Assembly: GCA_004794655.1 (NCBI GenBank)
Contig: SMMW01000592.1
Coordinates: forward strand, 558,001 to 622,000
Source of the DNA: Marisa cornuarietis
Taxonomy: Eukaryota; Mollusca; Gastropoda; Architaenioglossa; Ampullariidae
Direction of reading: 5' to 3'
Length of the DNA stretch: 64,000 bases
This document shows, one piece after another, positions 9,752 to 22,100 of this stretch. The first letter of the stretch is position 1, and the number at the start of each line of letters is the position of its first letter. The position numbers were made by a program, and so were the translations under genes. Below the pieces are notes generated by a model that was not told the DNA's origin, ran no database searches, and saw nothing but the letters and a program-made list of their open reading frames with translations.

Positions 9752-12420
9752 GTATGTACAAAAGGTTAAACTTGTAACTGCAGTGTTTATAAACTGCTGG
9801 TGTGCTTTTGCTTTGACTCTTGAGCCTGCACAGTGCATCCTGGATACATAAATCTGCTTAAAGCAGTGGCTGGTTAAGCAAGCAACATTGTTTTATGATC
9901 TTTTTCGCATATTGCTAAAAGCTTTGTGAAATGTCACTGATTTTTTTTTTTTTTTTTTTTGGTCTGTGGTCTCGGTATTAGGTGATTAAATTATGTACCC
10001 ATAGGTATGCTTTGCCTTTAGCTAAGGGAAGTAACTCTTCAGGTATTGTCGAAAATAATTTATAAAGCACATTTAATGACTATCCTCCACCACCCTGTTT
10101 AAAATTAGATGTTACCTGTGTATTGTGCTCTGTTGGTTTACCTTATAATTGTATGTAAGTAGCACATTTTTCAAGAAGCATGTGTGTGTGTGTGTGTGAG
10201 TTTGACCTTTTTTAAAAAAAAAATTTAATTGACAAAGTATACATAGTCTAGTAATGCAACACTAAACACATTTGTCCCTGTTACGCTTTTTTCTTGGTTT
10301 CTTTGGCAGCGTTCAGAGCCATGGTCTTGCAGATAGGTCAGATACTATAAAGTGTTTGTTTTGAGAGCTCAGGGAAATACAGAGATGAGTTAAGCTAACA
10401 GATAGCAGGGGATGCACTGCCAGTGGTTGGCCTTTGATCAGGTGTGGATTTATAGAGCAAAGGTAGCACTTCTGGGCCTTCTTGCCAACTTGTACATGAG
10501 ATGTACACAAAAATAAAAGTGCCCTTCTTTCAGACAGTGTTGATCTCTAGTGCACCATGAGGATACATTCACAGAGATACAATTTTCACCCTAAAAATAG
10601 AAAACTAAAAATTTCATCTCCCGGTTAGCATAGGTGTTCAGTCTATGGGACCTAATGAGGAAATTATTCTTACAACTGTCAGGCATTTATATGTGCTGTA
10701 ATTTAGTTCTGAAATTGATCTTGAACAAAAGTTCAGCATATTTTAGACCTAAATGGCTTGCCTTCTGTGCTCGCTTCCTGTGCATGGCATGTATCCTTTA
10801 TCTCTTGCGTTAACTTTTTTGTGTGGGTCTTCTCTTGATCATACAGTATACGCCTCTACTCTCATTTCATCCATTCATATGTTTACACAAGCCCCTCTTT
10901 CCCCACCACCACACACACACACACTGAGACAGTGAAGATGGCACACGTGAAATTTTGCCTTTAAATTGCATGAATCTGTGCATATACCTTATAAAACATG
11001 CAGTCTCCAACAGTCAACACTACTGATATTGGTGTTTCAGAGCATTTGCATTTTGCTAACCTGGATGGCTGGATGTCAAGAAACATGCCAAAACCTTTAA
11101 ATGATAACTACTTGTTGTAGGAATCGGTACAGATGATAATGGCCCCCAAAAGTCTGCAGCAACACAGCAGATGCGTTAACTTTTTTCCAGGGAATTTTCC
11201 TAGCAGACTTTTCTCCCTGGTATCAAATCTGGATGTAATCAATATCAGGCCTTGAAGATCTTTACATGTTAATATACATGTGGACGTAAATGTAAAAGGT
11301 GGCTTGCTTCTTGTTTCTTGAGTAGAATACATTTTATATGCCCTCATGCAGTGCACTTTGGGAGAATTAGTGTTTTCTTTAAACGCTGACATATCAGGAT
11401 TACTTCACATGAAAGGTTACCTTATATTTTTGTCAGTAGTTGATAAGAGGTTTGTTTGACACAACACACATGCTGCTATTGTAATAATCCTGAACAATCT
11501 CAGCATAGGACAGGACTAGTAGAACATCATTCTTTCTCGAGAAAAGTTGCTATCCATTTACTATCAGTGCTTTGTGCATGAAATATTTGTAGTGACTTGT
11601 TTACTGGCAAAGCTTTTTCAAGCTAAATGCATTATGTAATGTCACTGAGATTATGTATGCATGCCTCCATGTGCAAGCAAGGTTTAAGGTCGAACATAAT
11701 TTTCTTGTTAGGTGGGTTTTTTTCACCAACAAAAGAATACTTGATGTAGATTACTAGAAAATTACTTGAAAGTGTGTTAGATTTTAAAAAATAGTTTTTG
11801 TGCATGTACATTTTTGGTCCTTGACCCTGTCTGTCACCAATATGTCCCCACCCTTGCACACCTTATTTTCTACAGCTGCAATAATTAACAAGTCTGTTTC
11901 ATGGCTTCTTACACTTAATTTTGTTAAGCTACAGTTAAATATATATGTGGAATATTATGACGAGCTTGTATTGTGTAGTCGGTGTGGAGCTGAGGACCAT
12001 ATACTACAGAGATAAAGGCTTCTTCTTTCCACAAGCTTGGTCCTCCATGTCCCTCCCAGCATCATGTAAACACTGACTTCCTGACATCTCCTAGAGTGCA
12101 TTTTGCATTTTCATTGCCATGATTATCATAAATAATTGATCTCGACTATGTGTGTATTGGGGGAATATAAAAACACCTTTAACTTACATTATCATTTCCC
12201 TATTTATTTTTACTTTGTGGAGAATTTTTTTCCCCCACCTGTCTGGTTGTGGAGTTATCACATGAAGGGGTTAAAAGGCAAAAAGATGTGTTGGTCCCTA
12301 AACCACTCTGCTACCGCCCCTTCCCCAAACCCATTGTTGTAGAAGGGTTTTTATTCCTCTGCCAGCAGTAGTAATTTGTCCCAAGGCAAGGAAATGAGAG
12401 CCAGGTAACAGAAGAGCAGC
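9752..12420 (+). other. AT-rich part of the large intron
   Basis: CpG-poor DNA with a T20 run (about 9942-9961), a GT run near 10180 and CA near 10911-10925. No exon with a phase-1 acceptor and donor was found. Confidence 0.45.
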
Positions 12421-12459
12421 CTGTGGGGCAGGTTTGCATGGTGATGCGTGACGCGTGCG

Positions 12460-12467
12460 CACACACA

Positions 12468-12506
<39 letters not shown>
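12460..12506. repeat. CA/CG microsatellite
   Basis: Mixed (CG) and (CA) run ending in about 14 uninterrupted CA units, at the left border of the CpG-rich domain. Confidence 0.9.
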
Positions 12507-12508
<2 letters not shown>

Positions 12509-13637
12509 CCCCTTGCTTGTCACACATTCATCATGCAGGTATGGCGACACGGATAAACGAACATGTCAGGAAATGCTAGACAGATGAGGGACCGGGGGAG
12601 GTGGTTGGCTTTCGCCGTGAGGAGCTCCTTACCCCCACCCCCCGCCTTCTCTTCCCATCTGAGGGGGGATAATCTAGGGTGATGTTGACGTTCCCGATGC
12701 AAAGCGTGACGAAGTGTGCAGAGCTACGTCTGGTTTCATTGTCGCTGACCTCCCGTTCATCTTCGTTCATTATTGCTCAACCCCCCCCCCCCAACCCCCT
12801 GTTGAACCCAGCGTCCTTTTTGTCCTTCAGAAGTAGGGTCTTAGGACGGTGTCATTTTGAGACATTTTATTTCGATGAGGCTGCAGCTTTTGTTTTCCTT
12901 TTTTTGGGGTAGGGGGGAACATGACAGCAGACCTTGTGATAGGACAGGAGCGCGTCTTGTGAGTTGTGTACACCATCGACTACCGTCGGAGTAGATAATC
13001 TCAACTAACACTGTCAGCATGCGATGTTCTGACTGAAGAGAAGAATGTTTTAAATTAACATTCTGTTCAGAGCTTGTTTTTAGTGTATTCCACCCAGAAG
13101 CAGCGGATCCATCCTCAACGCTGGAATTTTCAAAGTTCTGGACTAAACGTTTAGCGTGGTGTACTTCGATATAAGCTACAGAGAAACGGGGGAAAGGAAG
13201 CTTCGGTAGAAGGCTACAGATGTGATCAGAAGGGGTATGTGCCGTATGTATGTGCCTGCGTGCGCTCACATACATTATCGTTTGTGTATTTGCCCGTCCA
13301 TTTTTTTCTTTCCTCTCTTTTAGCTACTCTCTGTGTTTCGCGTACACTTTGCTGCATGCGTCGTCGCGGCAGTAGAAATCTCGCAGCAAGGAACTGGGGT
13401 GCACGAGCTTATCAGTCATATTGGCCAGTGGGTAATTTATTTTTACCGAAATGTTCCGTGCAAATCACGTGGACCAGTTTTTTGTTCGAAGACCGGCATT
13501 ACAGGTACCATCTGCGATCAAGGCGATCCTATTCTTGAGCTGGTCTCCTTCTTATTGTCTTAATGCCAATTTACTGCTGTTGTCGGGAGCGACAGGATTA
13601 CATGATCCGTGTTCGCTCTCCCACGGGCCCATAACGT

Positions 13638-13695
13638 ATGGTCATTAAACGTTCAAGTCACCTAAGGTACTCGACAGAAGTAGCAGGCACAAACC
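13638..13695 (+). CDS. Weak candidate alternative CLASP first exon
   Basis: ATG followed by 19 open codons (MVIKRSSHLRYSTEV…) to a GTGAGT donor leaving phase 1, which fits the acceptor at 35959. There is no homology support. Such a match can arise by chance in 22 kb, so this rests on phase and donor strength only. Confidence 0.2.
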
Positions 13696-13721
13696 GTGAG
13701 TCAAAGGGTTAATCTTTCTCC

Positions 13722-13761
13722 ATGCTTGAGGAGGAAGATAGCGAACGCCAAAATTCCAGTC
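13722..13761 (+). CDS. Candidate alternative CLASP first exon (acidic)
   Basis: ATG, then MLEEEDSERQNSS, to a GTGAGT donor in phase 1. The same frame stays open to a second, perfect GTAAGT donor after 13787, but in phase 0. The acidic Ser-rich start recalls the short acidic first exon of vertebrate CLASP2-gamma (DDEESVDG type), but this is only a resemblance. Confidence 0.3.
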
Positions 13762-16255
13762 GTGAGTGTAGAAGCACCTCTATAATGGTAAGTGGCGGCG
13801 ACCGCAGGGTTCTGAATGTCTGCTGGGGAAGGTTTGCGTTCCTGTGCTGTGACGGGGTCTTTGACGAGTGACTGCAATGAGCGAAGACGGCAGAATCTGA
13901 CTGGCAAAAAAGCAACCTGATGCACACACCTTTTTTTACCTTGAGAAATGAGCTCTCTCTCTCTCTCTCTCCCCTCCCCTTCACTGTCGACTAACCTGCC
14001 ATGGTGGGATGGACAGCTTTTGACGCTGCAAGTGTGACGACTACATCCCCTACGAGCAGAACGTCGACATGTCATCTCCATAGCCTCGGCCTGAGGGTTT
14101 GTTCGGGGTAAGGAAATGTCCACCTGACAAGGGATTTAAACAAGGTCGTCGTCACTTTTCATGATTGAATCCAAGTTGTTCATTCCTTTTCTTTGGGGGA
14201 CAAGCCCTCTACCTTCATCTCATAAAATCACTTTAAAAAACCCCAACAAACCTCATGTCTCTTAAACATTTGCTAGGTTTATTTCTTTCCCGTCTTGGAT
14301 GAACACGTTCACAGCGGATAAAACTTACACTGCTGAATAATTTTCTTTGAAGTAGGAGGTCATTACTTCTTATGAAATATTATGTGTGCGTATGATAATT
14401 TCATCTTTCACACCAAGGATGAATAAATCTCGACACTTGGCAAGGAGGCGTAGAGAGGGGTGGGTGGGGGTGCCTAGCTGCAATCGCTGGGTCTTTGGAT
14501 TGGATCAGAAACTACTTTGTGTGTGGGTGAGTGGGTGGGTGGGTGGAGGGAACGTGTGAGAGGTTTTCTTCGTTTGTGCGTAGTACAGTGAGGCCGGTAC
14601 TGCTGGTGCGGTCGTTTTGATCAGGAAACCGAATCTTACCTGGACCAGTATAATGAGAGATGCCGTGTGTTATCGGGTGATGCGGTACGAGAGTCTCTCT
14701 CTCATTCAATAATCTGAGTTCTGTGTACATTCTTCACCCTCTCCCTAATCCCACTTCGTAGTTCGAGTCGAGCGTGACAGCCGCTGGCATCACGGCGGAG
14801 ATATGAGAAGAATAAGGATCACAAGTAGGACTTTCTCTGGTGTTCGCAGTACAGAAGGTGTCGATGATTCGTAACTTACATCCTACTTCGATCTTGTTGC
14901 TTTTGTGGTAAGAAAGACCGCTGCTGCCTCTATTAGAATACGTGTTGTAGGAAAACATTTGCTGTCCTACCTCTGGCACCAGAGAATCAACATCACCTTG
15001 ATCTCATGTTTTTCATGTTTCCGGTCTCGCGCTGTCCCAGCTGTCACAGTTACAATTTAAGTCTTGAGCATAGACGGGGAAAGCTCCTCACGTCAAGACT
15101 GGGGTGGCGGCAGGCACGATTTCAGCTGAGGCAGACAGCTGGGGCTATTGTGTTCGAATTTTTTTGCCGCTCGAGTGACTTCTGTAGATTGTCGCCTAAG
15201 GTTACTTGAGGATGGCATTCTGATATGGGGGAGGTGGATGGGTCGGGGTGAGTGAGTCACCGAGCTGTGACTGTTCCGGACCCATAGGTAGCTTGGAAGA
15301 AACGCGACGGTGTTCGGAGGCGCGGTCGTGGTATTGTCCTAGGACCTAGGCCACTGAAAGCTGACGACTGTCAAGGCAGGGAGTCTTGGTGACGCCAGTG
15401 GTAGGATTTAGTAAAGCAAAACCCACAAGCCTGTGCGCGCGCTCATCTTCATAGCTTGGGTTGTGCGTGCTGCTGGAGTCACAGCAAAGATTAGTCAAGA
15501 CAGGGGTATTTATAATCTCAAGACATTTACAGCCACCCGGTATTCGAGTCGACTTTTCTCCTCGCAGTCTTTGGGTGTGAACGTGTGGACACACACTACG
15601 ACATTGCTGACGCCGCACCGCCTGCGTCCCATTTATGTTGCAGTGCGCATGTCGGCCAGTGCGGGGGAAAGGGAGGTATATGGTGGATACTAGTGGAGTA
15701 GAGGAAGAAAGAAGTGTCACGGATGCACAGCGTCCTACCTTAGAACTTTGATGAGGCCATTGGCTCGATTACTGTAAAAAAAAAAACCTGGTCTGGAGTT
15801 GTAGGGCATGGATACACCGAGAATACTTTGTAAAGAATAGATTAAAATAATAAGAAAAATAAACAGCAAAAAAATCCTTTAAAACTTTTCGTGCAAGCTT
15901 GGCTGCGGAAGAGTTGTCTGGCCGTTCTCAGAGCTCTGATGTAAATTTTCTCACAATCTCGTCTTCCCCCGCCCATTGGGCAAAAACAAAACAAACAAAA
16001 AATTAAAAAAAAACCCTGATGATCTTGATTCATTAAGATTTTTTTCTTGAACGTTTCCTGTTGTGATTCAACTGGACCCTATTCGTTCGTTCAGGAGAAT
16101 TTGAAATAATGTTCGTTTTCGTGTGTCTACATTGGCCTTTATACGTGGGTGTAGCCGATGTTTTCTAGAACATGAATACATTTAGTGGAGAAAAGCTTAT
16201 ACAACGTGCAACAAACAGAGAGCAAACAGTTTTGAGTGCGCAGAGATTTACCACC

Positions 16256-16404
16256 TGTGTCGTGCCCCCAGAGACCACTGTTGTGGGAGCTATCTGTTGT
16301 GGCTGGCTTTGTGGGTGAGAGGTAGGTAGCTGTGTCGTGCCCCCAAAGACTACTGTTATGTAGATATTGCTTGTGGTTGGCCGTGTTGGTGGTTAGTTGC
16401 CCGT
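16256..16404 (+). repeat. Tandem duplication, unit about 75 bp, two copies
   Basis: The words TGTGTCGTGCCCCCAGAGAC and TGTGTCGTGCCCCCAAAGAC start at 16256 and 16331. Similarity continues through TTGTGG-rich sequence. Function unknown. Confidence 0.75.
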
Positions 16405-16691
16405 CAGCCGCTGTTCTTAGATCTTGATGTTCATCACCTCGCTTGCATGGAAAGATGTGTTTCCAGGAGTAGTAGTTATGAACAAGAGCTTTGATTTACC
16501 ACTGCTCAGTATCTGCGAATCCTCTGATGTCATAGCTGCGGACAACAAGCATGACGGGATCGTGCTAATGTTTGCAGTCGCAGGTCCCAGCAGCGCTTGC
16601 GACACAGAACTAAGCATTCTTCATGACCAGGGCCCCAGGTGCCAGTTTGCACTCAGCGAATATGTGTACCTGCTTGTATCCATTTGAGAGA

Positions 16692-16782
16692 AGCATGTGG
16701 CATCAGTTTACAGGGCTGGCTGCCTTGCCATGAAAAAGTGTCTTAGTTGCTGGCTCGGCGTAAAACCCCAATTCGTCCACCC
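16692..16782 (+). mobile_element. SINE fragment (3' part)
   Basis: Shares with 61349-61427 the string of words CATGTGGCATC, TTTACAGGGCTGGCTGCCTT, CTTAGTTGCTGGCTCGGC and TAAAAC. The tRNA-like head is missing or too diverged here. Same family as the copies at 54050 and 61252. Confidence 0.75.
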
Positions 16783-17349
16783 CAACCCCCCAAATTTGAG
16801 AGAAATACTGCGTGGCGCTCCGTTGTAACAGATACATCGATGTGTGCGGGCCGTCTGCTGTAGGTGAGCTGACGTCTGCCTCCTCGGCTGTGTGGAATCA
16901 TATCACCCTGGAGACGTCCTCCGTGAAACACAATCTGAGCCTCGGAAGGCAGGCCAGCAAACAGTGCTAGTAACTTCAGCAGGTAGTTGCACCCTTGGCT
17001 ACGTGGCCCGCGATACTAACTTACCTACGTATTGACGCCAGTCCAGGTAGGCGGCTGGAAGAGAGGTTTGCTCAGAGTGGTGCTGAGTAGGTAACAGCAG
17101 GCTTGTTTGCATTGACTTTCGACCCTGGTCCACCAGTGTGGCCCACTGCACACTTGCGCAAACACTATCTCACCTGTTTACCGTTGTAGAGTTGGACACA
17201 CACTTTTTAACGCATTCTCACTTTTTGCTTCACTCTGCATCACTATCTCTTTCACACACTTTCTCATTCAAAGACGAAAGGTAGAACAGCTGTCAAGGAT
17301 TTTGCGTGTGTGTGTTAAGGGATGGGGGACAGAACAAGGTGGAGTGTGA

Positions 17350-19021
17350 GGAGTGATGGCAGTTACGTCGCCTGTGACGCGATCTCCTCTCATTAAGAGG
17401 GAACACGTTGGAACAGAGTTGTCCGCCCGTGGCCGGGCGCCGCTGATTAACATCGCCTCGTGCCGTCTCATTTACCTTTGCCGCGCGCTCTCCACGGCCT
17501 CTACGTCCCGGTGTCTCTGCGTGCGTACGTGCGTGCGACGCTTGCCTTGCCGCTTCCCCCCACCTCAACTCCACCTCACCTGCTGGACACCCTGTCAGTG
17601 CGCCGGTAGTCTTCTGCGCCGTCACTGCTACCGTCACCAGGCTGGCAAAGTAAGAAGACGTGTTGATCAACATTAGAAACCTGATGCGAACTAACAGGTG
17701 TTGGCGTGCTTGTTGTTTTTCTTTTTCCTACGACTTTATGCGTGGCTGTTCCCGCCCCTTTTTTCTGGCGCATGCCTTCGTGACATCATCAGCCTATTGC
17801 TGTGCGGCGCGGTGCGACGTCTCGTTCGCTAGACTGGGCCCTTGACAGCCCCCCCCCCCTCGAGTGGCTAGAAACACTGTAGTGCAGGAGACTTGTGCAT
17901 ACTATCGCAACTTGTTTCACTTGGTGTGTACATGTATGTGTGCCTGTGTGCGCGCGTCTTGGGGGACGCAGACAACAATCTGGAACCCTCGGGATTGAGT
18001 GAGAAGTGACCACGAAGTGTTCCCTCGGCTACCTGCTAGCCGACAGATGAGCGAGCGAGGTCTGGTAGGCCGAGTTTGCCCCGTACATTGGTGGTGATCG
18101 CGTTTCGTCCGAGTTCCTCGGTCACAGGGTGGAAATGGGTGGGTGGGGGAGCTACTAAGAGACAGCAATCTTGGAAAAGTTCGGGATACATGGCAGTCCA
18201 GTGTAACGCTTGAGACACGCCAAGGAAATACGTGAAAACGTTGTAGATTATTCTTGGTGGTGGGAGGGGAGGTTGTGCTAGCGCTGATAGTCTGTCAGAA
18301 ATCTCTGGCACCAGTGTACTTGGAATTACACGACGACCTTCAGGTCTGAGGTCGTCAAGACGTCGCATTTGTCGGCAGCGTTGGACGATCGGCTGATGGC
18401 TAAATAAAGTAACTTACTCTGCGGGCAAGGGTCTAGGAAGACCGCAGTCTCTTACGTCATCGTCCAGCCCTTTTTTCTTAATCCGTTGGAAAGTGCTCAC
18501 AGGTGGACAGTCTGGTGTGATATTTATGATTATGCATATTCCTTCGTTGTGCGCCACGGGTTGTATTCATTTCCCAAAGCGTTCTTCCCACAGGAGAACC
18601 GCGCACTATGTGCATAGATAAAAAGCGCCCGTCAAAAAGTCGACCGTGTGTGAACAGACAACAGGAATAACAAGGCTAATGAAAAGGCTATGATCTCTCC
18701 TTGCCTTCAAGATCTCGGCAGGAGTTCGTCCCACATCGACCCACGTCCCACAACTCTGTCCACGGAATATGAACTCGTCTAACATTGACAAAATAGGAAC
18801 CAGTCCACCATAAACAGGACAGGAAGTCGTCGCACATCAATAGAACAGCCCCACGGACGCTGGCAAGAAGCGAGGCTATGGACGAGGTTGGTTAGAGAGA
18901 ACACACGGCCATTGGGAGATCAGTATTAATGGGATGGTCGTAGCATGATGCCTCCCAGAAGTGGAGGATCCGTACGTTTGGGGATCGGTACATACGACTG
19001 TACCTCGTCGCTACCTCCAGG
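17350..19021 (+). other. CpG-rich intronic stretch, no supported exon
   Basis: Very CpG-rich, with several overlapping open frames on both strands that have no recognisable motif. A good donor (GGCAAA/GTAAGA, after 17650) could end a non-coding first exon, but the frame above it leaves phase 0. Nothing else seen. Confidence 0.3.
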
Positions 19022-19181
19022 ATGGAAGATGACGACGTCTTCGACGATCTGCCGACGAAGGAGCTATGGTCTTCGCCGCTGATGGACCATAAGTCGCCGT
19101 TCGACGACTATAAGGATCTATACGCAGACATTCCGGCCACTCCAACCTCCCGAGTGTTTAAGTTCCCTGATCTTAAAAAGC
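19022..19181 (+). CDS. CLASP: Alternative CLASP first exon (acidic N-terminus)
   Basis: ATG is followed by 53 open codons, starting MEDDDVFDDLPTKEL, through DYKDLYADIPATPTSRV, to KFPDLKK. The exon ends at AAAAAGC/GTAAGT in phase 1, exactly the phase accepted at 35959, which would give a TOG1-less isoform. The composition (Asp/Glu-rich start, then TPTSR) looks protein-like, and this is the longest such exon in the CpG-rich domain. It recalls in position and charge the short acidic first exon of CLASP2-gamma. An overlapping upstream ATGATG at about 18947 opens another frame that runs past this ATG. The link to CLASP is inferred from phase and location; a separate nested gene is the alternative. 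Confidence 0.55.
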
Positions 19182-22100
19182 GTAAGTAACATTAACCATA
19201 GTTTGTTGCATGCGTGTGAAAAGGCTGATATTATCTGAATCTGTTGGTTTCTCGGACAGTATGGGGTCGCTTCGTGACACAGATAGAAGCAACCAGTGTT
19301 AGCCAGGTGTCATTGCAGGGAGCAGCAAGTAGACTAGAGAGCTGTTGAAAATAATAATCTTGCTTGATCTTTGAGCGACGTTTTAGTTCAAGTCCCAAAT
19401 GCGCTTATTTTACTGGCACGTGTTTATTCAACACGTTTAGATCGCCATGCATAAAATAATCTTACGATCGCTTGCTCACCTTGCACTTCAAGTTGCAGTC
19501 CTATCTGTCCCTTTGGGCGATAGTTGTGTCACGTACACCAGCTGATTAAGCATTCTGGGGTGCTAAACACGTCTGTATTTCCAATAAATTATTATCTCGA
19601 GCTCAGCGGAGAACGCTGGCAGGACGGAGCGTCAGCAAGTTGTTCTGATCCAGTTGGACAGGATCGGTCACCGGTCATTTCGGCCCACAGCAAAAGTCAA
19701 TTCGTCCCAGCTTTGTCCATTTCGTCTCAATTAGGACCCTTTCGTCCCAAACTTGAATTGATCACCGATGAAACAAGTAGCTATTAACATCAGATATTAC
19801 CAAATGAGCCATCATTTTACTTTTAAAAAAATGGCCGCTTGGCAATACGCACCCAGAGAACGTATCTTACAATGGCAAATAAACGTGCTTTTTCTCTTTT
19901 AAATAGGCCTAATCTTTGAAATTTAAACGATTTTGTCATCATTTTATTGTGTCATCCAAACACAAATACTGCCTTGTTCTCAGCCCAGCTCTCTACAGGG
20001 TCTGCAGATCCTCGTGCCTGAAGGTTTTGTGGCGCGACAATAGTCACGTGTGTTGTAGGAATTTTTGCTTCACAAACAACGTGAAATAATGCGTCGTTGA
20101 AACAGTGGTGTTGAGCGCCGTTAGATTCCAACTGTATGCGTCATCCGATCAGTGTAAAATACTCTTACATCAAGGTCAGGGTGCATATAAATGTTTATTT
20201 TTTGGTTAAAATAATAAAAAAAAGGTTTTAACTTTTTTTCCTTAATCTTGTCTGGCGGGTGGTGATCAAACGCTATTCCAGTTTCCGTTTTACGGAAGTA
20301 ACATGGTCAAAAGACTGCAAACAGAAAATTAACAGAAAGAAACAAAACAAGACACAAAGCCATATATTTATACGGACCGGGGGCTGAGACGCAGGAAAGT
20401 AAAGAACACGTAATGTAGGAAACCAAGACTTTAAAAAAACTTGCAGTGCGTCCGAACTTCACGGAGATTGCAAAAAAAAAAAAAAAAAGTGTTGTGGCGC
20501 CAGAGTTTATTGCACTTAGTATTTAGTTGCCGGGAGAAGTACAGTTCGATTGTAGCAGCAGTACTTTGTGGGGCCTGAGTGTATTTGTGTCCCCCCCCCC
20601 CCTAATGCGGGTGGCAATGGGTTTCGGAGCTGGAGGTGCCAATGATTTCGGCAAAGTTGGCATCTGTCCCACTCCTTCCCTTCCACTAGCGACTACACTA
20701 GCCCATGTCGTGGGGACCACGCGTACCGTGACCTCCCGCTCCCTTCTCTTTCAGCGCCAGTCGATAACCGTTTGAGCTCGATGTTGTGGCGGCGCCGAGG
20801 GCTATTCAGCCGCGTGTCCAGGAGCGAGCGTGCTGACTTGGGGTCACCGAGCGGGTTGACGCGGGGTCAGCCATGGACCTAGAGCAGCTAGCACTAATTG
20901 TAGGTAGTCTCTCTTGCCCCCTCCCATCCTACGTTCTCCATCACCTCCCCCCGACGCACTCGTGTCTTGCGTCTCCACGTCGTCATCGCCCCCTTTACCC
21001 CCTGACCCCCACTGCTAAAAAACGCCACCACCTCCCCCGCCCCCCCCTCCCCGAGCCAATGTTGGCAGTGAGCTCAGACGAGCAGGCGTCGAGAGCAAGA
21101 GTCGGAAATCCCGCTATAATTGAATTTTCCATGGTTCGAATCTCTTGTTCTTAAGGTGCCTCCCTCCCCCCTTTGTCCACACGTCTTGCTGTAGTCTCTC
21201 GCATCGCTGATGTCGTCCCTCGCCTCGAGCAGCAAAGCTCCAGCGTCACGTGTGTCGCCTTCCCAATTCAGCGTCTCCTCTCTTTTTGTGACTTTAATGT
21301 GGAACGTTTTCTCCCGTTACCTTGCCATGTCGTGTAAGTGGACGGAGGGTGGGTGGTGGGTGTGAGCGGGCAAGAGAGAGGAACAACCGTATTTACATGT
21401 GTACTGCTTCCCTGACAGCTTGGCCTTTGCTCATCTGTAGTGTCGGCAGTGAGACTGGTGTCTCCTGTCATTAGAGTGGAGTGTTTACATTGCCGCCTAA
21501 TTGCTGTTTCCTGGGCCTCTCTGCTTGTGGTCGTGAAAATGCAATTTTTTGTTTCGCGGGCGTACGCAGACGCAGATCTGCACGCAAGACGCCAGCACCG
21601 CCCTGAGGATTAATTAGTATGAACTCCACGGTCGTGGTGAAGGCAGCAGTTTTTTTTTTAATTCGTTAAAGTTTTGTGATTGCTCCTCCATCTTCCATCA
21701 TTTATTAGGTGACATGGATGTTGTATAGCAAGGAGTCGCAGCGATCTATCAGTTATGACCACTGAGCCTGTAGCTCCTGACAGGAAGCTTCCTGGTGGTT
21801 CGAGAAATTTATCCATTCGCTGACGATAATTGTTGACTCGAGAGAACAAAAAGACATCTATTTCATACATTGATCGGACGAGGGAGGGAGAAGTCGGGGT
21901 ACTTGTAGAGAGGTCGTGTGACTGCTATTTTTGCGTGGAATGTCTAGCAGGTGTGGTGGGGATTTGGAGCTACCCCTTTCTTTGAGATGTAGAGGTAGGG
22001 GTGTCCACATGCGGGTGACAGTCGCTGCCACTCCCTACTTCTTGTTTGACAGTAGCATAGTGTAGGGAGTGGCTACAAGGGTGGGAGTTTTGTTAGAGTT

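Noticed and set aside
12841..13275. 144-codon minus-strand frame
   Set aside because: No motif, antisense to the gene, overlaps other frames of similar length in CpG-rich DNA.
17353..17676. 107-codon plus-strand frame in CpG-rich DNA, with a donor inside
   Set aside because: CpG-rich DNA has few stops; the donor after 17650 leaves phase 0, and the residues look like random Arg/Cys-rich translation.
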